The position numbers and the translations under genes are program-made. DNA of 64,000 bases from an uncultured Fibrobacter sp. (GTDB lineage Bacteria; Fibrobacterota; Fibrobacteria; Fibrobacterales; Fibrobacteraceae): contig CAKUXP010000002.1 of assembly GCA_934700345.1 (NCBI GenBank), positions 62,001-126,000 of the forward strand, read 5' to 3'. This document shows, one piece after another, positions 51,952-60,409 of this stretch (the stretch's first letter is position 1; each line of letters begins with the position of its first letter). The notes under the pieces were generated by a model, which saw only the letters and a list, made by a program, of their open reading frames with translations, searched no databases and was not told the DNA's origin.

Positions 51952-51979
51952 ATTGAATCCTTGGAAATCCGTATAGGAA

Positions 51980-52010
51980 AATGGTTTTCCGAAAATTTCG
52001 GAAAACCATT
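51980..52010 (-). promoter_or_regulatory. Intercistronic hairpin between porin and pstC
   Basis: AATGGTTTTCCGAAA (51980-51994) and TTTCGGAAAACCATT (51996-52010) are perfect 15-bp arms around one base. On the minus strand it follows the porin stop and precedes pstC; it could stabilise the porin mRNA end or attenuate transcription into pstCAB-phoU. Confidence 0.7.
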
Positions 52011-52018
52011 GAAATGCG

Positions 52019-53023
52019 TTACTTGATGGTTGTCGTAAGCCTTGCCGCAAGCGCTACTTCGGAAATTTTCTTTTCGCTGTAGAGTGTAACTTGCGCCTTG
52101 CTGCGGGAACCGATTTTCTTGACAAGTCCCACGGCCCAGCCGAGTTCATCCGAGTCCTTGTTCAATTCGTCGCGATCCTTGATGTATTCGATTTCAACGA
52201 ACGCCTTATCCAGGATTCCTGCGGTCGGAATTTCTACGCCTGCATAGACGGGGTAGTATTTGGTGTCCTGTGCGTAATCGGATGCGGTAGCTTCCTTGTT
52301 CTGAATCGATTCTGCATTGACGTCCTTGTCCTTTCCGGTTACGATTGCTGCAGCTTCGCCATAGACGGTGAATTTTTCGGCGAGCTTGACATTTGCCCGG
52401 AGGCTTCCGCGGTGCGTCACTACGGCGGTGTATTGGATCGGGTCGATGATATTGGCGCGGTATCCTAGTCCGAGCTTGAACGATTTGTTCAGCTTGATGT
52501 CGTCGGTAACGCGGACGTATCCAGTGTTGAAATTGCCGTCTTTTGTAGCGAGCATTACATTCAACAGGTTCATGCCTTTTTTCCAGCCGAGTTCAAAAGC
52601 GTCATGCGAATAGTCGCGCCCGAGAAATCCGCGCTTTGAAATATCCTTGTCCAGATAGGCCCCGAAATTTCCGGCTCCTTCCGTATCCGTTTTCCAGTGA
52701 CCGAATTTCAAGTTTAGCCCGAGGTCGCTCCACTTGTAATTTCCGTAGTAGGTGTCCGCCTGGAACCTGTCTGCTCCGCCGTTGAAGTTGGGCGCGTACA
52801 TTCGGATGGTTACTTTGGCGTCAAATGTCTCGGAACTGTAGTTCCCGCCAAAATTTGCCCGGAACCAGAAACCGTCCAAGTTATTGTCCTTGTTGTTGTC
52901 GTAGAGAGCTTTTGATGCCTGTGTCTGAATATTTCCGTTCAGGTTGAAATTTTCGTTTTCTGCATTTGCAATTCCGAAAGAGGCTATCACGGTGAGAAAT
53001 ATGCAGTTTTTTTTCAGTGTCAT
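52019..53023 (-). CDS. Outer-membrane porin (phosphate regulon)
   Basis: 334 residues, signal peptide (MTLKKNCIFLTVIASFGIANA) and then a repeated pattern of amphipathic strands with aromatic ends typical of a 16-18-strand porin (FWFRANFGGNYSSETFDAKV; YYGNYKWSDLGLNLKFGHW). It precedes pstCAB in the same direction and may carry phosphate or other anions in phosphate starvation (inference from position; sequence motif like PhoE/OprP not recognised). Confidence 0.7.
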   Translation of the reverse strand: MTLKKNCIFLTVIASFGIANAENENFNLNGNIQTQASKALYDNNKDNNLDGFWFRANFGGNYSSETFDAKVTIRMYAPNFNGGADRFQADTYYGNYKWSDLGLNLKFGHWKTDTEGAGNFGAYLDKDISKRGFLGRDYSHDAFELGWKKGMNLLNVMLATKDGNFNTGYVRVTDDIKLNKSFKLGLGYRANIIDPIQYTAVVTHRGSLRANVKLAEKFTVYGEAAAIVTGKDKDVNAESIQNKEATASDYAQDTKYYPVYAGVEIPTAGILDKAFVEIEYIKDRDELNKDSDELGWAVGLVKKIGSRSKAQVTLYSEKKISEVALAARLTTTIK

Positions 53024-53165
53024 TAGAAACTCCTTTGGGATAAACCCTTGTTTTGAATGACGCTTAGAATGTAGGCGCTGATTGTAAAAACCGAAGATGA
53101 AAAAAGGTAAAGATTTTGAGAAACGCTTGAAAAAACATGCGGCGTCTTTTTTGAAGGCTTTTGAC

Positions 53166-53182
53166 TTTACATGGAATTTACC
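53166..53182 (+). promoter_or_regulatory. Candidate PHO box upstream of pstS
   Basis: TTTACA (53166-53171), 5 nt, TTTACC (53177-53182): direct repeats at 11-bp spacing, the pattern of PHO boxes. A second, 13-bp-spaced pair TTTACA/TTTACC is at 53200-53218. Both sit upstream of pstS and could serve the divergent porin. Confidence 0.4.
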
Positions 53183-53258
53183 ATGGGAGTCTCTGCACTT
53201 TTACATTGGCATTTTACCTTGTCGCTGTCACTTGAAAAACATCTACAAGGAGATTCAA

Positions 53259-54143
53259 ATGAACAAGACAACTCTTATCGCTTGCATCGCTAGCCTGGTT
53301 CTTATGGCGATTCTCGCCTCTTGCAATGACGAAGGCAAGGAATCGCAGAAAACGGACGGTGCAAAAAAGCAGACGGAAATTTCCGTGATTACGCGCGAAG
53401 CCGGTTCAGGAACGCGTGATGCCTTTACGGAACTGGTCGGAACCCTCATCAAGGAAAACGGAAAGAAGAAAGATATTACCACGAAGGAAGCCCTTACGAT
53501 CGACGGCACGCAGGGCGTCATGTCCACGGTCGCTGGCAACGAATATGCCATTGGTTACATCTCCCTCGGATCGCTGAACAATACAGTCAAGGCGATGAAA
53601 ATCGACGGCGTGGAACCGACCAAGGAAAACGTAAAGAGTGCCGCCTATTCGATTTCGAGACCGTTCAATATTGCTACAAAAGGCGAACTCAAAGGTCTCG
53701 TCAAGGATTTCATCGATTTTATCATGAGCGCAGACGGTCAGAAAATCGTTGATGCAAATGGCTATGTGAGCGTAGTCGATGGTGCGCCCTATGTGAGCAG
53801 GAAGCTGAAAGGAAAGCTGATCGTTGCGGGTTCTTCGAGCGTATCTCCTGTGATGGAAAAACTGAAGGAAGCCTATGTTAAGCTGAATCCGGATGTAGAA
53901 ATCGAAATCCAGACAAATGATTCGTCTTCGGGAATGCTTGCCGCGAAGGAAGGAACATGTGACATCGGAATGGCCAGTCGGAACCTGAAAGCGAGCGAAA
54001 GCGAAGTGCTTACCGGGCTGACGATCGCTCGGGATGGAATTGCCGTCATCGTAAACCGTCAGAACGCAATTTCCGATATCCCGCTTTCGAAACTCCGCGA
54101 AATCTACACAGGAAGTCTCCGCTTCTGGGAACAGGTCCAATAA
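53259..54143 (+). CDS. pstS: Phosphate-binding protein PstS, domain-permuted form
   Basis: 294 residues from ATG 53259 (AAGGAG upstream), lipobox ILASC. Compared with classical PstS the two halves are swapped: EISVITREAGSGTRDAF and IGYISLGSLNN come first, and IVAGSSSVSPVMEKLKEAYV with DIGMASRNL, AVIVN and IYTG come last. The fold is presumably the same; similar permuted PstS proteins are known to me from gut Firmicutes. It binds phosphate for PstCAB. Divergent to the porin-pst operon across a 235-bp regulatory gap. Confidence 0.88.
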   Translation: MNKTTLIACIASLVLMAILASCNDEGKESQKTDGAKKQTEISVITREAGSGTRDAFTELVGTLIKENGKKKDITTKEALTIDGTQGVMSTVAGNEYAIGYISLGSLNNTVKAMKIDGVEPTKENVKSAAYSISRPFNIATKGELKGLVKDFIDFIMSADGQKIVDANGYVSVVDGAPYVSRKLKGKLIVAGSSSVSPVMEKLKEAYVKLNPDVEIEIQTNDSSSGMLAAKEGTCDIGMASRNLKASESEVLTGLTIARDGIAVIVNRQNAISDIPLSKLREIYTGSLRFWEQVQ

Positions 54144-54181
54144 GGAAAAATCAAGAGCTTGCGTCCCGGTTTGTAGGCTTT

Positions 54182-54217
54182 AAAAATCCCCGTGCGCAAT
54201 GGGGATTTTTCTATTTT
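54182..54217 (+). terminator. Rho-independent terminator after pstS
   Basis: AAAAATCCCC (54182-54191) pairs perfectly with GGGGATTTTT (54201-54210), followed by a T-rich stretch. Confidence 0.85.
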
Positions 54218-54224
54218 AAAACCC

Positions 54225-54944
54225 GTGAAAAATCAGGCGGCAGTCTTAATCGCATTGAAGGCGGCTTTTCCCTATACGATTCCCATCTTTGCCGGATTTT
54301 GGTTTTTGGGCTTGACTTATGGCGTCTATATGAACGTGTCGGGGTTCAGCTTTTTCTATCCGATGTGCATGAGCGTTCTGATTTTTGCCGGCTCGATGGA
54401 ATTTATCGCCGCGAACCTGTTGCTCGGCGCGTTTAATCCGTTACAAGCGTTTCTCTTGACATTGATGATCAATGCGAGGCACCTGTTTTACGGCATTTCG
54501 ATGCTCGATCGATTTCGAAATACGGGATTTAAAAAGCTGTACCTGATTTATGGAATGTGCGACGAGACGTTCTCTATCAATTATACCGCAAGAATTCCCG
54601 AGGAAGTTAACCGGGGCTGGTTTATGTTCTGGGTAACCCTCTTAAATCAGCTGTATTGGGTTTCTGGCGCAATTCTCGGCGGAATTTTTGGTTCGTTTGT
54701 ACGTATCGATACGAAAGGGCTTGGCTTTGCGATGACGGCGATGTTTGTCGTCATTTTCTTGGAACAGTGGATGAAGGAAAAAAATCACGTGAGTTCGCTA
54801 ATCGGCTTTTTGTTAACGGGAATGTCTCTTGCGATTTTCGGAAGCGACAGCTTTATCGTTCCATCGATGGTCTTGATTTTGGGAACTCTTTCCGTATTGC
54901 GCAAACCTTTAGAAAAAAGATGGGCGTCGAATGAATTTTTCTGA
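54225..54944 (+). CDS. azlC: AzlC-family branched-chain amino acid exporter, large subunit
   Basis: 239 residues from GTG 54225; an earlier GTG at 54192 lies inside the pstS terminator and is rejected. AzlC features: AAFPYTIPIFAGFWFLGLTYG, FAGSMEFIAANLLLG, INARHLFYGISM. AzlCD exports branched-chain amino acids. Its end overlaps azlD by 14 nt. Confidence 0.88.
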   Translation: MKNQAAVLIALKAAFPYTIPIFAGFWFLGLTYGVYMNVSGFSFFYPMCMSVLIFAGSMEFIAANLLLGAFNPLQAFLLTLMINARHLFYGISMLDRFRNTGFKKLYLIYGMCDETFSINYTARIPEEVNRGWFMFWVTLLNQLYWVSGAILGGIFGSFVRIDTKGLGFAMTAMFVVIFLEQWMKEKNHVSSLIGFLLTGMSLAIFGSDSFIVPSMVLILGTLSVLRKPLEKRWASNEFF

Positions 54945-55263
54945 GCAGATGATAACGATAGCCGTTGTTTCCGTGGGAACGCTTCTCACGAGATTCTTGC
55001 CGTTCCTCGTTTTTCCGGCGGGAAAGCCTACTCCGGAATATATCCAGTATCTGGGAAAAGTTCTCGCTCCGGCTGTTTTTTCCCTTTTGATTGTTTACTG
55101 TCTCAAGGACGTTTCGTGGCTTGAGGAATCGCACGGAATTCCCGAAATTTTAGGGATTGCCGTGACCGCTGCGCTTCATTTGTGGAAGCGTCAAATGCTT
55201 CTTTCGATTGCGGGAGGAACGGCTTTCTATATGCTGCTTGTCCAGTTTGTTTTTGTGGCATGA
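54931..55263 (+). CDS. azlD: AzlD-family transporter small subunit
   Basis: 110 residues, four membrane segments with the AzlD pattern TLLTRFLPFLVF and the APAVFSLLIVYCL helix. Overlaps azlC. Confidence 0.85.
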   Translation: MNFSEQMITIAVVSVGTLLTRFLPFLVFPAGKPTPEYIQYLGKVLAPAVFSLLIVYCLKDVSWLEESHGIPEILGIAVTAALHLWKRQMLLSIAGGTAFYMLLVQFVFVA

Positions 55264-55264
55264 T

Positions 55265-55849
55265 ATGTCGGCTTGCGACTGGTTCTTGCGAAATTCACTG
55301 GCAAAATCTTACCATGATAACGAATGGGGCGTTCCCGTTTACGATGACGGGAAGATGTTCGAATATCTGCTCATGGAATCGATGAGCTGCGGGCTTTCGT
55401 GGTTGCTGGTGCTTGCTAAGCGTGAAATATTCGCCCAATGCTTTGCCGGTTTTGATTTTAACGAAATTGCAAGATTTTCGGACGGTGATATTCGGCGCAT
55501 TTTAGAAACGCCTGGCATGATACGCTCCGAGCGAAAAGTTCGCGCGATAGTTTCCAACGCGAAATGCTTTTTAAAGGTACGAAAGGAATTCGGTTCTTTC
55601 TGCGATTATCTTTGGCGTTTTACCGACGGGAAAAGCGTTGTCTATCGGAAGCTTTGGAATGGAATTCTGGAAACCCGTAACGAACTGTCCGACAGAATCG
55701 CCAAAGACCTGAAAAGGCGCGGGTTTAAATACCTAGGGAGCGTGATACTCTATTCGCATTTACAGGGCGTCGGAATTTTTAACGCCCATTCTCCGGATTG
55801 TCCTTGCTATAAAAATTTACTTTCAAGGACTCGGGTTGAAATAAGATAA
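55265..55849 (+). CDS. tag: 3-methyladenine DNA glycosylase I
   Basis: 194 residues from ATG 55265, one base after the azlD stop. Cys4 and His17 (YHDNEWGVP) and the C-terminal HSPDC (His and Cys four apart) are the zinc-snap ligands of Tag with matching numbers. YEYLLMESMSCGLSW-type motif (FEYLLMESMSCGLSWLLVL) matches Tag. It removes 3-methyladenine from DNA. Confidence 0.95.
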   Translation: MSACDWFLRNSLAKSYHDNEWGVPVYDDGKMFEYLLMESMSCGLSWLLVLAKREIFAQCFAGFDFNEIARFSDGDIRRILETPGMIRSERKVRAIVSNAKCFLKVRKEFGSFCDYLWRFTDGKSVVYRKLWNGILETRNELSDRIAKDLKRRGFKYLGSVILYSHLQGVGIFNAHSPDCPCYKNLLSRTRVEIR

Positions 55850-55984
55850 AAAAGTCGAAAAGAGGCGTTCTCTTGAAATAATCCCTTTGTCGAAAATTTA
55901 TCTGATGTGGTGCTTTGCCGGAATCCCGTTTACGGTGCCGTATGATTTTGAAGCGGAGAATTTTCAAAGCGTAGGCGTCGCGGA

Positions 55985-56191
55985 ATGGGAAGCTCCTTTC
56001 TGCCGGCGTTCAACTGCATCGTTGGAATTTGCTGCGTGCAGATGGTTTGGCATTATGTGTTCTTCCCTCGCTCCGGGTTTCCCGTTCTTGTCGTCATGTA
56101 TCCGATTAGTGGGGAAGCCGCGGTGTTTTCTCTTGTGATTTGCTATTATATGGCAAGGAATCGGGCTCTTCGCCTAAAAGTTTTAAAGTGA
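55985..56191 (+). CDS. Small hydrophobic membrane protein, possibly frameshifted
   Basis: 68 residues with two membrane segments (FNCIVGICCVQMVWHYVFF; YPISGEAAVFSLVICYYMA) in frame 2. In a different frame just upstream (55887-55984) a sequence with a membrane-like start, KIYLMWCFAGIPFTVPYDFE, ends by running into it. One indel between the two frames would give a single protein of about 100 residues. Unknown family; the frameshift could be real or a sequence error. Confidence 0.4.
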   Translation: MGSSFLPAFNCIVGICCVQMVWHYVFFPRSGFPVLVVMYPISGEAAVFSLVICYYMARNRALRLKVLK

Positions 56192-56198
56192 GATCTAG

Positions 56199-56951
56199 AT
56201 GAAGCTGTTCTCTTGGAATGTTGCCGGACTTCGCGCATGCCTAAAAAAAGGTTTTGCCGAGTTTTTTCGCATGGCTGATGCCGACGCCTTTTGCTTGCAG
56301 GAAGTCAAGGCGGAAATGTCGCAAATCGATTTTCATCCGCAGGGCTATCGGGAATTTCTTTTCCCGGCAAAGCGAAAAGGCTATTCGGGTACGCTTGTTT
56401 ACAGTCGTACGGAACCGCTCAGCGTGCAGTATGGCTACGGCGAACAGGAATACGATGACGAAGGACGTTCAATCACTGTCGAATACGAAAATTTCTATCT
56501 GGTGACGACCTATGTTCCGAATGCCAAGCGCGATCTTTCCCGCCTAGCGTCCCGTATGTACTTTGAAGATACGTTCAAGTCCTATCTGCACCTGCTCGAA
56601 AGGAAAAAGCCTGTCGTCCTGTGTGGAGACTTGAACGTTGCGCACGAGGAAATCGATATCTATAACGCCCGGGCAAATCGAGGGCATGCAGGATTTACCG
56701 ACGAGGAGCGTTGCAAATTTTCGGAACTTTTGGCTGGCGGCTTTGTCGATACGTTTCGCGAACTCTATCCGACAAAAACCGGGTACAGTTGGTGGAGCTA
56801 TTTCGGACACGCTCGGGAACGCAATTCCGGTTGGCGGCTGGATTATTTTCTCGTCTCGGAGAAGATATTTCCGTCTGTAAAGGATTCCAGGATTTACGAT
56901 GAAGTCCTTGGGAGCGACCATTGTCCGGTGGGGCTTGAACTGGATCTTTAG
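56199..56951 (+). CDS. xth: Exodeoxyribonuclease III / AP endonuclease
   Basis: 250 residues; the EEP-fold motifs are all present: WNVAGLRA near the N-terminus, FCLQEVKAE (metal Glu), GDLNVAHEEID (catalytic), and SDHCPVGLELDL (catalytic Asp-His). It cuts DNA at abasic sites left by glycosylases such as Tag. AzlCD-tag-xth may be one transcription unit. Confidence 0.94.
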   Translation: MKLFSWNVAGLRACLKKGFAEFFRMADADAFCLQEVKAEMSQIDFHPQGYREFLFPAKRKGYSGTLVYSRTEPLSVQYGYGEQEYDDEGRSITVEYENFYLVTTYVPNAKRDLSRLASRMYFEDTFKSYLHLLERKKPVVLCGDLNVAHEEIDIYNARANRGHAGFTDEERCKFSELLAGGFVDTFRELYPTKTGYSWWSYFGHARERNSGWRLDYFLVSEKIFPSVKDSRIYDEVLGSDHCPVGLELDL

Positions 56952-56964
56952 AACCCGTTTTCGG

Positions 56965-58632
56965 TCAGGTGCTCAAAAGCAGGATGGCGAGAACCTGGGC
57001 TGTCAGGATGCGAAGAAGCATCGTAAGCGGATAGACGGATGCGTAGGCGACATTTGTCGCTTCGGAACTGGAAAGTCCGTTGGCGAAAGCGAGAGCGGGA
57101 GGGTCGGTCATCGAACCGGCAATCATACCGCAAAGGCTCAGGTAGTTTACCTTGAATACAAGCTTTCCGATGATTCCTACGATCATCAGCGGAATGAACG
57201 TGATGAGCGCTGCAAGCCCCATGTAGTAAAAACCGTCGCCGTTCAAAAGGACATCGAAAAAACGGATTCCCGCGTTGAGACCTACGCACGTGAGGAATAG
57301 CGTAATCCCGAGTTCGCGGAGCATCAGGTTTGCGCTCGCCGCCATGAAAAAGTTCAAGGGACCGATTTTCCGTTTGCGCGAGAGAAGAATGGCGACAATC
57401 AGCGGTCCGCCGGCAAGTCCGAGCTTGAGCGGCATCGGCATTCCGGGAATGGCGATTGGGATGGAACCGACGATAACACCGATAAAGATTCCGAGGAATG
57501 CTGGCAGAATTTCGGGATGGTTCAGCGCCTTGAGCGAGTCGCCGAGTTCCTTGGCAACGGCATCGATCCCTTCTGTCGGACCGACGACCAGGAGCTTGTC
57601 CGCAAATTTAATCCGCAAGTCCAGACGTCCGGTAAACTTGAATTCTCCGCGGACGACACGGCTCACGGTAACACCGTAACGCTCCGGAAATCCCAGCGAA
57701 CCAATTGTCTTGCCGAGCATTTTTTTGTTTGTCACCAGGATGCTGCGGGTTTCGAGCATGGACGCTACTTTTGTGATGGGCTGTTCGAGCTTGGAACCGA
57801 TGACTTTTTCCATGGTGCGGACCGCTTCGGGCATTCCCACGATATGTACCTTGTCGCCTTCCTGGATGACTGTCTTTCCGTTGGGCGTGAAAATGCTTTC
57901 GCCGCGCAAGAGACGCGTAATGACAACTCCGCTAGAAATCAGGTTGGGAATTTCCTTGATGGGAACCCCGAAAAGGTTCTTGTTTTCGACGAGAAGACTT
58001 GTGGAGACGATTTCCGAGCGGGTCGCTGCGATTTCCGCTGCATAGTCTTCGCTGGATTTTGCCGGGTTTTGCCTAAAGATTACCCGGATGAGAATCATTA
58101 CCAGGATGATGCCGATGACGCCGAACGGGTAGGCTACCGCATAACCGATGCCTGTGAGCGATGTGTCCATGCCGGTTGCCGCAAGGGCGGAATTGGCTGC
58201 TCCGAGCGAAGGCGTGTTGGTAACGGCTCCGCAGAGCATTCCAATCAGCACGGGTACATTGTTGTGCAGGTCTGTGAGGAAGTAGATGCCGAGCGTGACG
58301 ATGACGCCCGTCAGAACGATGCTTGCCGCAAGGATGTTCAGGACAAGCCCGTGCCGCCGAATGGAATCGATGAATCCAGGCCCGACCTGCATACCGATGG
58401 TATAGACAAATAGGATTAGACCGAATTCCTGGATGAAGTGGAGAACGCTTGGATCGATGCGAAGTCCCAGATGTCCTAGAATGATGCCGACGAAAAGCGC
58501 ACCGGCTCCGCCGAGACTGATTCCCTTGACTTTGATTTTGCCGAGCATCAGACCGAGAGCCGCCGTGACGGATAGGACGATAACCTGTTCGGCGACCGAA
58601 GGTCTTGTAAAGAGATCAATAAGCCATTGCAT
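56965..58632 (-). CDS. AspT/YidE-type transporter with two TrkA-C domains
   Basis: 555 residues: five N-terminal membrane helices (LGLMLGKIKVKGISLGGAGA, FIQEFGLILFVYTIGMQVGP), two soluble RCK_C-like domains (about 205-365; GVVITRLLRGESIFTPNGKT, YGVTVSRVVRGEFKFTGRLD), and a second set of five helices. This is the architecture of the aspartate:alanine antiporter family. The substrate is unknown. Confidence 0.88.
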   Translation of the reverse strand: MQWLIDLFTRPSVAEQVIVLSVTAALGLMLGKIKVKGISLGGAGALFVGIILGHLGLRIDPSVLHFIQEFGLILFVYTIGMQVGPGFIDSIRRHGLVLNILAASIVLTGVIVTLGIYFLTDLHNNVPVLIGMLCGAVTNTPSLGAANSALAATGMDTSLTGIGYAVAYPFGVIGIILVMILIRVIFRQNPAKSSEDYAAEIAATRSEIVSTSLLVENKNLFGVPIKEIPNLISSGVVITRLLRGESIFTPNGKTVIQEGDKVHIVGMPEAVRTMEKVIGSKLEQPITKVASMLETRSILVTNKKMLGKTIGSLGFPERYGVTVSRVVRGEFKFTGRLDLRIKFADKLLVVGPTEGIDAVAKELGDSLKALNHPEILPAFLGIFIGVIVGSIPIAIPGMPMPLKLGLAGGPLIVAILLSRKRKIGPLNFFMAASANLMLRELGITLFLTCVGLNAGIRFFDVLLNGDGFYYMGLAALITFIPLMIVGIIGKLVFKVNYLSLCGMIAGSMTDPPALAFANGLSSSEATNVAYASVYPLTMLLRILTAQVLAILLLST

Positions 58633-58675
58633 ATTTTTCGGGTTCCTGTGAATGGGTTTCAGGTCATCGCAAAAT

Positions 58676-59209
58676 TTACTTTTTCACGCAACGGACGCTT
58701 GCCGCAATGTTCTTGTTGAAATGCTCGTAAGCGAAGTCTTCCGCGGCGCGGACCATGACGGCGCGGGAATCGTCGAAACTGTCGGATGTCCAGAAGCTTG
58801 CGCTGATTCCTTCGTCGGCGGATTTTCCGTCGTAATAGCGGAATCCGGCCTTTTGGATGGCAAGGGCTTCGGGTGATTGGGAGGCTTCTTCAAAATCCTT
58901 TTGTGTGGGAAGCTTCCAACCGTCCGGGCAGATGCGGACCGCCGCTTCGTACGGATACAGACTGCCATATTGCTTGCATTTCTGGATATCATCGTTGTAG
59001 CAGAAGTTCGATGCTCCGGCGATGTCGATTCGGTTCAGGTTTTCGGCAAGCCATGTCATTTCGCCGATTTTAACCGTCCTGTAGGTCTTTTCCACACAGG
59101 CGAGTGTCTGTTTCTTTTCGTCGTATTGGCAAGTGTAGGATTTTTCGCAAGCGGTGAAGAGCGTTGCCGAAAAGGCCAGGGCGAGAATGGTCTGAATGCG
59201 AAATTTCAT
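58676..59209 (-). CDS. FISUMP-domain lipoprotein, short
   Basis: 177 residues; lipobox LFTAC (Cys20). YRTVKIGEMTWLAENL, CPDGWKLPTQKDFEEA, and a C-terminal ASVRCVKK mark a compact FISUMP domain without the collagen linker of the 5-9 kb paralogues. Close paralogue of the 60410 gene; it lies divergent to LysR. Function unknown. Confidence 0.85.
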   Translation of the reverse strand: MKFRIQTILALAFSATLFTACEKSYTCQYDEKKQTLACVEKTYRTVKIGEMTWLAENLNRIDIAGASNFCYNDDIQKCKQYGSLYPYEAAVRICPDGWKLPTQKDFEEASQSPEALAIQKAGFRYYDGKSADEGISASFWTSDSFDDSRAVMVRAAEDFAYEHFNKNIAASVRCVKK

Positions 59210-59288
59210 AAGTAGAACTCCAATTGCATTAAAGCAAAAGATAGAACGTTCTTTTGCTTTTGACTAATAATTTCCATCTATTGAATTT

Positions 59289-59303
59289 ATCATTTCAAAT
59301 GAT
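59289..59303. promoter_or_regulatory. Palindrome in FISUMP-lysR divergent promoter region
   Basis: ATCATTT, one base, AAATGAT: a perfect 7-bp inverted repeat in a very AT-rich region between the FISUMP gene and the lysR gene; a candidate LysR operator. Confidence 0.4.
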
Positions 59304-59365
59304 TGAATAACGAAAATTTGATTGCGTACTGTGATGAAGGAGTTGAAATAATTTATAATTGAGCC

Positions 59366-60250
59366 ATGGAACTTACGCAATTAAGATATTTTCTGGAAGT
59401 TGCCCGAACGGAACACATGACGCAAAGCGCCAAGAATCTTTGCATCGTCCAGCCGGCCTTGACGCAATCGATTCACAAGCTTGAAGACGAACTGGGAATT
59501 TCCTTGTTCAAGAACCAGGGACGAAATATCAGACTCACGGAGAACGGTCGATTTTTCTACGAGAAACTTCGCCCGGTCTATGAAGAGCTGGTAGCGCTTC
59601 CGCAACTCTTGCGCGACAGCGCGGATAAACAGAATAATAATGTCACGCTGAACGTTCTCGCCGCATCGACGCTTATTACTCAAGCGATTATTGAATACAA
59701 GCGGAATAATCACGATCTGAACATCGACTTGATCCAGAACGAAGAAACGAAAGTTTTCGACATTTGCGTGCGGACTTACGCATCGTACCGACCGGAACTT
59801 GACAATATCGCGAGCGATGATACCTTTGTCTCTTCGGAGAGAATTTTTTTGGCGGTTCCCAATACGGCGCAGTATAGAAAGCAGAATCAAGTGTCCCTGT
59901 TCAATGTCAAGGAAAAGTTCATTGGGCTTTACGGATCCAAGCAATACCGAAAAATTTGTAACGAACTTTGCGAAAGCATCGGCTTTAAAACCAATGTAAC
60001 GTTTGAAAGCGATAATGTCCTGGCTGTCAAGGAGGCGATTGCCGCGGGAATCGGCGTCGGCTTTTGGCCCGAAATTTCCTGGGGAAAGATGGATCACAAG
60101 AAAATTCGCCTCCTGGAAATTATTGATGCGAATTTCAAGCGCGATATTGTCGTTTCGCTGCGACGTAATAAGCAGGATAATACAAATACGGAAGCGTTCT
60201 ATCGTTTCTTGACCCGTTATGTCGGGTGTCGCCGTCGAAAGTCGATCTAA
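59366..60250 (+). CDS. LysR-family transcriptional regulator
   Basis: 294 residues. Winged helix at the N-terminus: MELTQLRYFLEVARTEHMTQ then SAKNLCIVQPALTQSIHKLE, then the effector domain (about 90-290). LysR proteins usually control a divergent neighbour; here FISUMP lipoproteins lie on both sides. The effector is unknown. Confidence 0.9.
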   Translation: MELTQLRYFLEVARTEHMTQSAKNLCIVQPALTQSIHKLEDELGISLFKNQGRNIRLTENGRFFYEKLRPVYEELVALPQLLRDSADKQNNNVTLNVLAASTLITQAIIEYKRNNHDLNIDLIQNEETKVFDICVRTYASYRPELDNIASDDTFVSSERIFLAVPNTAQYRKQNQVSLFNVKEKFIGLYGSKQYRKICNELCESIGFKTNVTFESDNVLAVKEAIAAGIGVGFWPEISWGKMDHKKIRLLEIIDANFKRDIVVSLRRNKQDNTNTEAFYRFLTRYVGCRRRKSI

Positions 60251-60289
60251 ATCATCGGAAAATCGAATCGATTACTTTAATTGATTAAT

Positions 60290-60305
60290 TTATCGGTTTT
60301 GATAA
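60290..60305. promoter_or_regulatory. Inverted repeat upstream of 60410 FISUMP gene
   Basis: TTATC, 6 nt, GATAA in AT-rich sequence 105 bp before the FISUMP ATG. A possible LysR site or promoter element, weak evidence. Confidence 0.3.
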
Positions 60306-60409
60306 TTATATATGTAAAAATGATAAATCAGCGAAAAATAAAGTATTAGTCGGAAACTGGTAGTGTTTCTATCTTTGGCATCGGAAAAAACAACAGATAG
60401 GAGTTTTCC

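Noticed and set aside
54192..54224. Earlier GTG start for azlC
   Set aside because: It lies inside the pstS terminator hairpin and adds residues that do not look like an AzlC N-terminus.
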